NCBI RefSeq assembly: GCF_019931165.1 | Contig: NZ_JAIOUP010000021.1 | Span: 1 to 42,393 of the forward strand | Reading direction: 5' to 3' | Source of the DNA: Schnuerera sp. xch1 | Lineage (GTDB): Bacteria > Bacillota > Clostridia > Tissierellales > Tepidimicrobiaceae | DNA: 42,393 nt | Part shown: piece after piece, positions 17,748-26,332 of the stretch | How positions within the stretch are numbered: the stretch's first letter is position 1 | Layout: each line of letters starts with the position of its first letter | Translations under genes and position numbers: made by a program | Notes under the pieces: generated by a model | What the model was told of the DNA's origin: nothing | Database searches by the model: none | The model's input: only the letters and a program-made list of their open reading frames with translations

Positions 17748-18536
17748 ATGTTTGAAAGATTTGATAATATAGATTTTGGCTATAATAGCCTAGCTGAGAT
17801 GGATGGGAAACACAGGAATATGCTAATGGATGTGGGAATATATAGATTGAAAAAAGACCAACAAATAGGTTTAGAAGACGACGTTAAGGAAACAGCCATC
17901 TTACTTTTAGATGGTAAAGTTACTATGGAATGGCTGGATAATAAAGAAACTATGGAGAGAAACTCTTTATTTGACGAAGAACCTTGGTGCTTACATGTAC
18001 CAAGAAAAATAAAGGTAAAGATTAAGGGAGATACTGAATCAGAGATTTTAATACAAAAAACAGACAATGATAAAGAGTTTCAATCAAAACTATATGCCCC
18101 AAAAGACTGTGGAACTGAAATATTTGGAGACAATGTATGGGGAAATACTTCTAGGCGAATGGTGAGGACTGTATTCGATTATAATAATGCCCCCTATTCA
18201 AATTTAGTAATGGGCGAAGTTATAAACACTCCTGGAAAATGGTCTAGTTATATACCCCACCACCATCCACAACCAGAGATATATTTCTATAGATTTACAA
18301 AGCCTCAAGGTTTTGGAGCTTGTTTCATAGGCGGAGATGTATTTAAAGTAACCCATAATAGTATGGCAGCAATACCAGGCGGATTATCCCATCCCCAAGT
18401 AACAGCTCCTGGTTATGGGATGTACTACTGTTGGATGATTCGACATTTAGATGGCAATCCTTGGACGGATAGGATTGATGAGGAAGAACATAAATGGCTA
18501 TTAGAGCCTAATGTAAAGATTTGGTCAGAGAAATAA
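17748..18536 (+). CDS. iolB: 5-deoxy-glucuronate isomerase IolB
   Basis: A 262-residue bicupin protein that isomerises 5-deoxy-glucuronate to 2-deoxy-5-keto-gluconate, the substrate of IolC. The C-terminal cupin holds the metal-binding cluster SYIPHHHPQPEIYFYRF and the later histidines in NSMAAIPGGLSHPQVTAPG and YYCWMIRHLDG, as in the KduI/IolB family. ATG 17748 is preceded by TTAGGAGG. The gene is 31 bases after iolG and 27 before the aldehyde dehydrogenase gene, so it is co-transcribed. Confidence 0.92.
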   Translation: MFERFDNIDFGYNSLAEMDGKHRNMLMDVGIYRLKKDQQIGLEDDVKETAILLLDGKVTMEWLDNKETMERNSLFDEEPWCLHVPRKIKVKIKGDTESEILIQKTDNDKEFQSKLYAPKDCGTEIFGDNVWGNTSRRMVRTVFDYNNAPYSNLVMGEVINTPGKWSSYIPHHHPQPEIYFYRFTKPQGFGACFIGGDVFKVTHNSMAAIPGGLSHPQVTAPGYGMYYCWMIRHLDGNPWTDRIDEEEHKWLLEPNVKIWSEK

Positions 18537-18563
18537 GATAAAAAAATTAGGGAGTTGATATAA

Positions 18564-19952
18564 ATGGCAACATTAGAGGAACAAAAATATATAGGTGGAT
18601 TAATTAAAAGAGCAAGAAAAGCTCAAAAAATTGCTGAAGATTTTGATCAAGATAGGGTAGACCATTTAATAACAGCTATTGTATGGAATATAGTTAAACC
18701 AAGAACTATTGAAGAAATATCTAAACTGGCCGTAGAAGAAACAGGCCTTGGAAATTATGATTCTAAATATGCAAAATTAAACACAAAACTTAAAGGTGCT
18801 TTAAGAGATATGAAAGGTAAAAAAAGCATGGGGATAATTGAAAGGGATGAAGAAAAAGGTTTAATTAAAATAGCAAAACCCGTAGGAGTAGTAGGTGCAG
18901 TAATTCCAACGACAAACCCTGAGGCGACTCCAGTACTTAAAGCTATAATGGCAATAAAAACTAGAAATGCTGTAGTAATGTCCCCTCACCCAAGAGCTAA
19001 AAAAACAAATACGATGATAGTAAATATAATGAGAGAAGTCCTTAAAAAATACGATGCACCAGAAGATTTGATAATAGGGATAGAAAACCCAACCTTAGGA
19101 ATCACGCAAGAACTTATGAAGCAATCAGATTTAGTGTTAGCAACAGGTGGAGGAGGCATGGTAAATGCAGCTTATTCATCTGGAACTCCTGCTTATGGAG
19201 TAGGAGTAGGAAACGCAGTAGTCGTAGTAGATGAAACGACAGATATTAAAGATGCAGCCAATAAAATAATGAGAAGTAAAACCTTTGACTTTGCAACAAG
19301 TTGTTCATCTGAAAATTCATTAGTAATTCAAGAAAATATATACGATGAAATGATGCAAGCATTAGAATATGAAGGTGGATATCTATTAAACAATGAAGAA
19401 AAAAGAAACTTACAATCTAAAATGTGGATAGATGGGCATTTAAATGTAGATATAGTAGCTCAACCTATAGAAAAAATAGCAGAAGTAGGTGGACTTGAAA
19501 TACCAGAAAACAAGAAATTCATAATGGTAGAAGAAACAAAAGTAGGGCCTAAATACCCATTTTCAGGAGAAAAACTTTCAATGGTAGTAACCATATATAA
19601 ATATAAAGAATTTCAAGAAGCCATAGACAAAGTAAATGAAATAACAGAATATCAGGGGAAAGGTCACTCCTGTGGGATCCACTCCACCAATGAAGGCCAT
19701 ATAGTAGAATTTGCATTAAAAACCTATACAAGCCGTGTAATGGTGAGACAACCTCAATGCTTAGCCAATAGTGGAGCTTGGACTAATGGAATGCCCATGA
19801 CTTTAAGCCTTGGTTGTGGAGTATGGGGAGGAAATATTTCAAATGAAAATATAACTTGGAAACATCTACTAAATACTACTTGGCTATCTTATCCAATACC
19901 AGACACCCAACCTACTGATGATGAGTTATTTGGCGATGTAATGAATGAATAA
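18564..19952 (+). CDS. CoA-acylating aldehyde dehydrogenase in the place of IolA
   Basis: A 462-residue aldehyde dehydrogenase of the CoA-acylating branch that includes EutE, the AdhE N-domain and sulfoacetaldehyde dehydrogenase SauS. Features are the NAD-site region VGAVIPTTNPEATPVLKAI, LVLATGGGGMVNAAYSSG, and the catalytic cysteine in TSCSSENS (Cys247). It ends an iol operon with no other candidate for malonate semialdehyde oxidation. Classical IolA (methylmalonate-semialdehyde dehydrogenase, about 490 residues) has a different cysteine motif, so this is a non-orthologous enzyme. By family chemistry it would make an acyl-CoA from aldehyde, CoA and NAD+. Malonate semialdehyde as substrate is inferred from position only; other aldehydes are possible. 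Confidence 0.82.
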   Translation: MATLEEQKYIGGLIKRARKAQKIAEDFDQDRVDHLITAIVWNIVKPRTIEEISKLAVEETGLGNYDSKYAKLNTKLKGALRDMKGKKSMGIIERDEEKGLIKIAKPVGVVGAVIPTTNPEATPVLKAIMAIKTRNAVVMSPHPRAKKTNTMIVNIMREVLKKYDAPEDLIIGIENPTLGITQELMKQSDLVLATGGGGMVNAAYSSGTPAYGVGVGNAVVVVDETTDIKDAANKIMRSKTFDFATSCSSENSLVIQENIYDEMMQALEYEGGYLLNNEEKRNLQSKMWIDGHLNVDIVAQPIEKIAEVGGLEIPENKKFIMVEETKVGPKYPFSGEKLSMVVTIYKYKEFQEAIDKVNEITEYQGKGHSCGIHSTNEGHIVEFALKTYTSRVMVRQPQCLANSGAWTNGMPMTLSLGCGVWGGNISNENITWKHLLNTTWLSYPIPDTQPTDDELFGDVMNE

Positions 19953-19988
19953 TTGAGTAGATCGCCATAAATTAAATCAAGATAAAAT

Positions 19989-20040
19989 GCCAGTAAGCCC
20001 CTATAATGTAATAGGAATATTTAAATATGGGTTTACTGGC
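19989..20040 (+). repeat. Compound inverted repeat at the right edge of the island
   Basis: GCCAGTAAGCCC at 19989-20000 pairs with GGGTTTACTGGC at 20029-20040 with one mismatch, and a second small hairpin, CCTAT-N6-ATAGG (20000-20015), lies within. It follows the last island gene and could act as a processing or weak termination structure, though no U-run follows. About 60 bases later the molA-derived repeat begins. The remainder of the 370-base gap has no visible gene. Confidence 0.6.
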
Positions 20041-20098
20041 ATAATAATTCCCTGAGAAATATAGAGAATAAAGACCAAAATTGAATGAGAAAATTGAA

Positions 20099-20230
20099 AA
20101 TCTACTATATCCAGAGATATTCGATTATAATATGGAAGAAGAAGTAAGGGAATTTTACGACAAATTCTATCATTATCAATTGACTGAGGAGGAATTAGAT
20201 GAACTTTTGGAAAACTCCACAAGGAAATAA
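20099..20230 (+). pseudogene. Orphan 3' fragment of a molA-like gene (right copy of the direct repeat)
   Basis: Bases 20099-20219 repeat 4749-4869 with a single substitution and encode the same C-terminal peptide, ending in its own in-frame stop at 20228-20230. The last residues differ: STRK here against SMRH in the intact gene. The upstream nine-tenths of the gene is absent and there is no start, so it is not functional. Because it has its own stop and divergent final codons, it looks like the true end of a second allele or paralogue rather than a random copy. Confidence 0.9.
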
Positions 20231-20324
20231 TATCTATTATAATAAATTTATAGAAAACTCACAATGAAAAACTATAATTTATATGTTACATTATAGATAT
20301 TATTAAAACAAGGGGGGCTATACT

Positions 20325-21248
20325 ATGTCGAAAAAATATATTTTAGCTGTACCAAATTTTAGCGAAGGAAGAAAGGAAGAAATAATAGAGGCGATTGCAG
20401 ACGAGGTAAGAAAGGTGGAAGGTGTTAAATTAGTAAGTGTAGAGCCAGAGCATGACTTTAACAGAACTGTACTTACAATTGTAGGGGAACCTAAACCATT
20501 AAAAAAAGCTTTATTGAATATGGCAGGTAAATCCTATGAATTAATAGATATGAGAAAACAAAAAGGCACCCATCCAAGAATAGGTGCTCAGGACACTATA
20601 CCAATATTCCCACTTATGAATATTGGTATTGAAGAATGTGTGGAATTGGCAGAAGAAATAGGCCAAGAGTTATTTGAACAATATAAAGTACCAGTTTATT
20701 TCTCTGGGAAAAATGCTAAAACAGAAGATAAAAAGAGTATATCATTTATACGAAAGGGACAATATGAAGGGCTAAGAGAATTATTAGAGAATAAGGACCA
20801 TCAGGATTATGAAAAGAGAAAGCCAGATTTATCAACAGATGGAAGGTTAAGCGATAAATATGGTGCTACTATAGTAAGTGCGGACATGGAAGGATTAACA
20901 GCATATAATGTATTCTTGGCAACAGAGGATGTAAGCATAGCGAAAAATATAGCAAAGGCACTAAGAGGTCCAAGTGGTGGATTTTCTACAATAAGGTCAG
21001 TAGGTATTAAATTCCCAGAAAGGGACGGAGTAGTTGTTTCGATGAATCTATTTGATTGTAGTAAAACTCCAATCTATAGAGCTTTCGAATTTGTAAAACA
21101 AGAAGCTAAAAGATATGGAGTAGCAGTTACAGGATCAGAATTAGTAGGACCGGTGAAATTGGATTATCTATTAAACAATTTAGAGTATTATTTGGGGTTA
21201 CAAGGGCTGAGGAAGGAACAGATACTAGAGACTCATTTGATGGGATAA
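20325..21248 (+). CDS. ftcD: Glutamate formimidoyltransferase
   Basis: A 307-residue protein with the two formiminotransferase subdomains and no cyclodeaminase domain. It moves the formimino group from formiminoglutamate, a histidine-degradation product, to tetrahydrofolate in the cytoplasm. Diagnostic stretches are VPNFSEGRKEEIIEAIA, EHDFNRTVLTIVG, GTHPRIGAQDTIPIFPL and VFLATEDVSIAKNIA. ATG 20325 follows AGGGGGG. No hut genes or cyclodeaminase are nearby, so its partners must be elsewhere. It lies alone just outside the right end of the inositol island. Confidence 0.92.
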   Translation: MSKKYILAVPNFSEGRKEEIIEAIADEVRKVEGVKLVSVEPEHDFNRTVLTIVGEPKPLKKALLNMAGKSYELIDMRKQKGTHPRIGAQDTIPIFPLMNIGIEECVELAEEIGQELFEQYKVPVYFSGKNAKTEDKKSISFIRKGQYEGLRELLENKDHQDYEKRKPDLSTDGRLSDKYGATIVSADMEGLTAYNVFLATEDVSIAKNIAKALRGPSGGFSTIRSVGIKFPERDGVVVSMNLFDCSKTPIYRAFEFVKQEAKRYGVAVTGSELVGPVKLDYLLNNLEYYLGLQGLRKEQILETHLMG

Positions 21249-21347
21249 TGGAGATTTAATAAAATTTTCTAAAAATTGCTACAAATATAGTTGGATATTT
21301 AGTATTATAAATGTAAAGGTTTTTAAAAATAAAATAGGGGGATTAAT

Positions 21348-23360
21348 GTGCATTTAAAAAGAAAAAAATTATTAAGTTTTGTTCTTTCCTTCATTCTTAT
21401 CATACGTATTGTCACTATACCTGTAAATGCAGAGAAAAAATCAGTTCAGTTGATCATCTTAGGGACTACTGATATTCATGGCAATATCTATAATTGGTCA
21501 TACGAAGATGGAGAAGAAGTAGATAATATAGGTTTTGCTAAGGTGTATTCAGTAGTGGAAGCAGTAAGAGATGAAAATCCAAATACTCTATTGGTGGATA
21601 ATGGTGATGTTATACAAGGAACAATTCTTACTGATGATTTGTATAATATTCAGTTAGATAAATCACATCCAGTGATTGATGTGATGAATTTTATGGGTTA
21701 TGATTCAATGACTTTAGGAAATCATGAATTTAACTTTGGTACAGGATTAATAAACAAAATGGTAGATGAAGCTGAGTTTCCTATTCTTTCAGCAAATATT
21801 TATAACAAAGGCGATGGTAGCAATTTTGTTAAACCTTATATCGTAAAAGAGGTAGCAGGAATTAAAGTTGGTATACTTGGTCTTACTACACCAAATATAC
21901 CAAGATGGGATGGACCAAGGGTTACAGAATTGGAATTTGAGCCTATGGATGTAGCGGCTGAAAAATATGTTGAGGAATTAAAAGAAGTAGAAGACGTAGA
22001 TATAATAATAGCTACATCACATGCTGGATTAGATGGAGAATATGATGCTGAAGGTGGCGATTCAGCAAAAAAGGTAATAGAAAACAATCCAGAAATTGAA
22101 GCTATTTTGGTAGGGCATGATCATGCATCGGTAGCTGAGATGGTTGGAGATACGGCAGTTGGTGGAGCAACAGACACTGGAACAGAAGTAGTAAGATTTG
22201 ATTTATTCCTTGAAAACAATGGAGAACAGTGGGAAGTTACAGACAAAAAGGTAGAATTGATTAATGTAGCTGAATATGAAGCATCTGAAGAATTAAAAGA
22301 ATATGCTAAAGAATATCACGATGCAACTTTAGAATTCTTAGAAGTAGTCATAGGTCAAGCTTCTGATGATTTCCATCCAGCACCTAAAATAGAAGGAATA
22401 TCAGAAGGCTTAATAAGGGATACAGCTGTAATGGATTTAATCAATCAAGTACAGCTTGAGAATACAGGAGCGGATATCTCAGCTGCAGCATTGTTTAGCC
22501 CTACATCTAATATTGAAAAGGGAGGTATATCATATAGTGATATATTTGATATCTATAAATATCCAAACACTTTAGTAGCAGTGGAAATATCCGGAGCAGA
22601 ATTGAAGAATTACATGGAATGGTCAGCAGCATTTTATAACACTTATAAAGCAGGGGATGTGACCATAGGATTTAATCCAGAGATTAGGCCATATAATTAT
22701 GATATGTTCCAAGGAGTAGAATATAAGATAGATATATCCAAACCAACAGGTGAAAGAATAGTGGATTTAACATTTGATGGTGAACCAGTTAAAGATGACG
22801 ATACATTTAACTTAACAATAAATAATTATAGACTTAGTGGACTTCAAAGCATGGGAATTGTGAGCAATGAACCATATTATACTTCAGATCCTGTATCCTT
22901 AAGGACGTTAATAGCTGATCATATAGGAGAGCAGGGCACAATAGAACCTAAAGTTGATAATAACTGGGAAATTATAGGAGCAGATTTAGAACATCCATTA
23001 AGAGATTATATAGTTGAGCAGATAAATGAAGGGAATATAGAATTGCCATCATCAGAAGATGGAAGAAGTATAAATATAAAGGCTATAAATGTTAATGAAC
23101 TAATAGAAGAAGGTATTATTTCTGAAGAAGTATTAGAAAAGCATGGAACATCTACAGAAGTAGAGGATACTCCTTCAGAACCAGAAGTAGAGGAATTAAT
23201 AAATAGACAAGAAAAAGTGTATGTAGTTAATTCTGGAGATGTATTATGGAAGATAGCTAAAAAATTCAATACTACCTGGGAAAGATTAGCTGAATTCAAT
23301 GATCTTTCTAATCCACATCTAATATTTCCAGACCAAGAAATATTAATACCAGCACAATAA
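21348..23360 (+). CDS. Secreted LysM-tailed 5'-nucleotidase / cyclic phosphodiesterase (copy 1)
   Basis: A 670-residue exported UshA-family protein. A signal peptide of about 28 residues (cleavage likely after VNA) is followed by a metallophosphatase domain with GTTDIHGN (Asp42, His44), DNGDVIQG, LGNHEFNFG, SHAG and VGHDHA metal-site motifs, then a 5'-nucleotidase C-terminal substrate domain, and a C-terminal LysM domain of about 45 residues (VYVVNSGDVLWKIAKKF) that should bind peptidoglycan. It probably hydrolyses nucleotides or 2',3'-cyclic nucleotides at the cell wall for phosphate and nucleoside recovery. Start is GTG 21348 after AGGGGG; the overlapping ATG 21346 is out of frame and stops after three codons. 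Confidence 0.9.
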   Translation: MHLKRKKLLSFVLSFILIIRIVTIPVNAEKKSVQLIILGTTDIHGNIYNWSYEDGEEVDNIGFAKVYSVVEAVRDENPNTLLVDNGDVIQGTILTDDLYNIQLDKSHPVIDVMNFMGYDSMTLGNHEFNFGTGLINKMVDEAEFPILSANIYNKGDGSNFVKPYIVKEVAGIKVGILGLTTPNIPRWDGPRVTELEFEPMDVAAEKYVEELKEVEDVDIIIATSHAGLDGEYDAEGGDSAKKVIENNPEIEAILVGHDHASVAEMVGDTAVGGATDTGTEVVRFDLFLENNGEQWEVTDKKVELINVAEYEASEELKEYAKEYHDATLEFLEVVIGQASDDFHPAPKIEGISEGLIRDTAVMDLINQVQLENTGADISAAALFSPTSNIEKGGISYSDIFDIYKYPNTLVAVEISGAELKNYMEWSAAFYNTYKAGDVTIGFNPEIRPYNYDMFQGVEYKIDISKPTGERIVDLTFDGEPVKDDDTFNLTINNYRLSGLQSMGIVSNEPYYTSDPVSLRTLIADHIGEQGTIEPKVDNNWEIIGADLEHPLRDYIVEQINEGNIELPSSEDGRSINIKAINVNELIEEGIISEEVLEKHGTSTEVEDTPSEPEVEELINRQEKVYVVNSGDVLWKIAKKFNTTWERLAEFNDLSNPHLIFPDQEILIPAQ

Positions 23361-23368
23361 ATAATAAA

Positions 23369-23400
23369 ACAAAAGCTTCCAAGTGGAAGCTTTTGTTTTT
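23369..23400 (+). terminator. Rho-independent terminator after nucleotidase copy 1
   Basis: A perfect stem pairs ACAAAAGCTTCC (23369-23380) with GGAAGCTTTTGT (23385-23396) across a four-base AAGT loop and runs into a T-tract. It lies nine bases after the stop and separates the nucleotidase gene from the transposase gene. Confidence 0.9.
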
Positions 23401-23480
23401 GCAAAAATAATTGAAATAAAGAAGGAAATTAAAGGTTTATATAGAATAATATATATAGAAATATATTTAGAGGTGATTAT

Positions 23481-24329
23481 ATGGGTAGAAGACTTAGAAT
23501 AGAATATTACGGTGCAGTATACCATATAATTCAAAAAGGAAATAACGGAGAACATGTTTTTAAAGAGGAAGAGGATAAAATCAATATATTAGAAATTTTA
23601 AGTGAAACCAAGGAAATATGTGACTTTAAAATATTTGCATATATAGTAATGGATAATCATTATCATTTTTTGATACAGACTTTAAATATTCCAATTAGCA
23701 AGATAATGCATAACATAAATTTCAAATATGCTAGATATTATAACAATAAGACAAATAGGACAGGCTCTGTCTTTGAGGATAGATATACGGGAATTTTAGT
23801 TCAAGACGAAAGATATTTATTAACTATTATGAAATATATACATAGCAGCCCTATAGCAGCTAATATATGCAATACTATGGAGGAATATAAATGGAGTAGT
23901 GATGTATTCTATAGGGTCAATATGGAAGGTATGGTGGATATAGAAGAAGTATTGAAGATGTTTTCTCCAAATAGAATTGAAGCCATAAATCAATATATAG
24001 AGTTTATGGAAGAGGAAATAGATTTTAAAACCATGAAGCACATTTGTGAGGATAACCCAATAATAGGAACAGAAAAGTTTGTTAAATCAATAAAAGGAAT
24101 CGATGATAAAAAAAGATTAAGCTTAGATGAGATATTAATAAAATCTTGTCCAACACAAGAGGAGTATAAACTAATAAAAAAGGGCTGTAGAAAAAGATAT
24201 CTTACGGAGTATAAGAGTAAGTATATACAAGAAGGAAGGGAACAGGGATATACTTTCGATGAAATAGGACAGAACATAGGTATAACAGGAGTTGCTGCTA
24301 GATCATTGACATACATATTAACACAATAA
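23481..24329 (+). CDS. RAYT / IS200-like Y1 transposase (TnpA_REP family)
   Basis: A 282-residue protein with the Y1 HUH transposase domain: opening RRLRIEYYGAVYHIIQKGN, the metal-binding HUH motif in MDNHYHFLI (His60, His62), the segment GSVFEDRY, and the likely nucleophile Tyr119 in MKYIHSSP. The extra C-terminal part of about 120 residues ends in a helix-turn-helix-like stretch (TFDEIGQNIGITGVAARS). Such REP-associated tyrosine transposases are usually single-copy, domesticated relatives of IS200/IS605. I see no IS ends, TnpB or REP palindrome cluster around it. It sits exactly between two paralogous nucleotidase genes with its own ribosome binding site, AGAGGTGATT. Confidence 0.88.
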   Translation: MGRRLRIEYYGAVYHIIQKGNNGEHVFKEEEDKINILEILSETKEICDFKIFAYIVMDNHYHFLIQTLNIPISKIMHNINFKYARYYNNKTNRTGSVFEDRYTGILVQDERYLLTIMKYIHSSPIAANICNTMEEYKWSSDVFYRVNMEGMVDIEEVLKMFSPNRIEAINQYIEFMEEEIDFKTMKHICEDNPIIGTEKFVKSIKGIDDKKRLSLDEILIKSCPTQEEYKLIKKGCRKRYLTEYKSKYIQEGREQGYTFDEIGQNIGITGVAARSLTYILTQ

Positions 24330-24398
24330 CAAGTGCAGAACCCAATAAAATGGGTATTTATAAAGAAATATGTTAAATTAAAAAAGGAGGGAATGTAT

Positions 24399-26117
24399 AT
24401 GGCTTTTAGGAATAAGAAATTGGTTAGTTTATTTGTATCAGTAGCTTTAATATTAGGTATGTTGATGATACCAGTACAGAATATAGTATTGGCAGCAGAG
24501 TCAGATGTACTTAACCTTACTGTTGTTCATACTAATGATGTACATGGTAGAGTAGTAGGGGATGAGGAACTGATTGGATTTTCAAAGCTTGCAACTTATG
24601 TTAAGCAATTAAAAGATGAAAATCCTAATGTATTGTTATTGGATGCAGGAGATATTGTTCACGGCACTCCACTGATAAATGTTTCTGAGGGAGAAGCCAT
24701 GATAAAGCTTATGAATGAAATTGGTTATGATGCCATGGTACCAGGAAACCATGATTTCAATTATGGATATGATAGATTAGTTGAGCTAAGTAAAGAAGCA
24801 GATTTCCCTATCTTAGCAGCTAATGTTATTACACAAGAAGGTCAAATGGATTTAGTTGAGTATACCATTAAAGAAGTAGATGGACTTAAGATTGGTATTT
24901 TTGGATTATCTACTGTAGAAACAAAATATAAATCAAGTCCAAAGAATACTGAAGGAGTAGATATTACTGATCCAGTAGAAAAGGCAGAAGAAGTAGTGAC
25001 AAAACTTCAAGAAGAAGAGGTTGATATGATTATTGGTCTATCTCATGTAGGACTAGATGAAACAAGTGATCCAAAATCATCGGATATAGCTGAACAGGTA
25101 AAAGGAATAGACTTGATCGTTGATGGACATAGCCATAGTTTATTATCAGAAGGGAAAAAAGTAGGAGATACATTGATTGTACAAACAGGGGAATATCTAG
25201 GAAATATTGGATTGGTGGATATTGAATTTACAGATGGAGAGATAACAAATATGATACCAACCTTATTTACCAGAGAAGAAGCAGAAGCATTAGCAGAAGA
25301 TGAAGATGTTAGTGCTATCATTACTGAATTGGAAGAATCAAACAAGGAAATACTTTCAGAAGTTATAGGTAAAACCAATGTTAAATTAGTTGGAGAAAGA
25401 GAATTAGTTAGAACTCAGGAAACAAACTTAGGTAACTTAATGACAGATGCTTTACTTGATGCAACTGGAGCAGATGTAGCTTTGACCAATGGTGGAGGTA
25501 TAAGAGCTTCCATTGAGGCTGGAGATATTACTAAGCAACATGTTTTAGATACATTCCCATTTGGAAACTATGGGGTTAAGATGGAAATAAAGGGAATAGA
25601 CATATTGAATTCATTAGAGCATGGTGTATTTGGATATCCAGAACCAGCTGGACAATTCCCACATGTAGCTGGTATGACATTTAAGATAGACTTATCAGCA
25701 GAACCAGGAAGTAGAGTATATGATGTTGTAATTCAGGGGGAACCTTTAGACGTAAACAAGACTTATACACTAGCTACGAATGATTTTATGGCTATTGGTG
25801 GAGATGATTATGTTGATTTGGCCAATGGTAATATAATTGCTGAATATGCAGCTTTTGATGAGATATTAGCTCAGTATATAGAAAAAATAGGAGAGATAAA
25901 TATTGATGTTGAAGGTAGAATAGTTGCTGAAGAAAGAGTACAAGAACCGGAAGTAGTAGTGCCAGAACAAGAAGTATATGAAGTAAAACCTGGAGATGTT
26001 CTCTGGAGAATAGCAGAGAAATTCGGTGAAACTTGGGAGAAGTTAGCTGAATATAATGAGCTAGCAAATCCACACTTAATCTTCCCAGGACAAAAGATAC
26101 TAATTCCTGCTGAGTAA
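24399..26117 (+). CDS. Secreted LysM-tailed 5'-nucleotidase (copy 2)
   Basis: A 572-residue UshA-family enzyme with a signal peptide (cleavage likely after LAA), metallophosphatase motifs VVHTNDVHGRV, LDAGDIVHGTP, PGNHDFNYG, LSHVG and DGHSHS, the 5'-nucleotidase C-domain with MTDALLDATGADVALTNGGG, and a C-terminal LysM domain (VYEVKPGDVLWRIAEKF). The intact nucleotidase C-domain motif fits true 5'-nucleotidase activity better than copy 1. ATG 24399 is chosen, 8 nt after AAAAAGGAGG; the frame remains open up to 24333 and ATG 24393 is too near the ribosome binding site. Its LysM tail is closely similar to that of copy 1, pointing to duplication. Confidence 0.9.
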   Translation: MAFRNKKLVSLFVSVALILGMLMIPVQNIVLAAESDVLNLTVVHTNDVHGRVVGDEELIGFSKLATYVKQLKDENPNVLLLDAGDIVHGTPLINVSEGEAMIKLMNEIGYDAMVPGNHDFNYGYDRLVELSKEADFPILAANVITQEGQMDLVEYTIKEVDGLKIGIFGLSTVETKYKSSPKNTEGVDITDPVEKAEEVVTKLQEEEVDMIIGLSHVGLDETSDPKSSDIAEQVKGIDLIVDGHSHSLLSEGKKVGDTLIVQTGEYLGNIGLVDIEFTDGEITNMIPTLFTREEAEALAEDEDVSAIITELEESNKEILSEVIGKTNVKLVGERELVRTQETNLGNLMTDALLDATGADVALTNGGGIRASIEAGDITKQHVLDTFPFGNYGVKMEIKGIDILNSLEHGVFGYPEPAGQFPHVAGMTFKIDLSAEPGSRVYDVVIQGEPLDVNKTYTLATNDFMAIGGDDYVDLANGNIIAEYAAFDEILAQYIEKIGEINIDVEGRIVAEERVQEPEVVVPEQEVYEVKPGDVLWRIAEKFGETWEKLAEYNELANPHLIFPGQKILIPAE

Positions 26118-26122
26118 AATTG

Positions 26123-26157
26123 TGGACGAGGAATGCACTTCAACCTCGTCCATTTTT
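26123..26157 (+). terminator. Terminator after nucleotidase copy 2
   Basis: GGACGAGG (26124-26131) pairs with CCTCGTCC (26144-26151) across a 12-base loop, and ATTTTTC follows. It closes the nucleotidase unit before the yhf operon. The 175 bases after it contain TATAAT at 26301-26306 as a possible -10 for yhfZ, but no convincing -35. Confidence 0.85.
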
Positions 26158-26332
26158 CACATAAAATTATATCCTTATATGGTTTTAAATCCTATAAAGC
26201 TTTGAAAAGATAATATTCGTTGTTAGCGATAGAATGCATTAACAAAACTATACCTTGTAAGCTTTTTTGAGTTATGATATTATTAATATACGGGAATCTG
26301 TATAATGATGTTTATCAAAAAGGAAGGTGGGT

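Noticed and set aside
20001-20222. Minus-strand 73-codon frame across the right repeat
   Set aside because: It crosses the hairpin and the antisense of the molA fragment and has no ribosome binding site; it is a shadow of the repeat.
24340-24355. ACCCA/TGGGT hairpin after the RAYT gene as terminator or REP element
   Set aside because: Only five base pairs, no clear U-run, and no second copy seen in the window.
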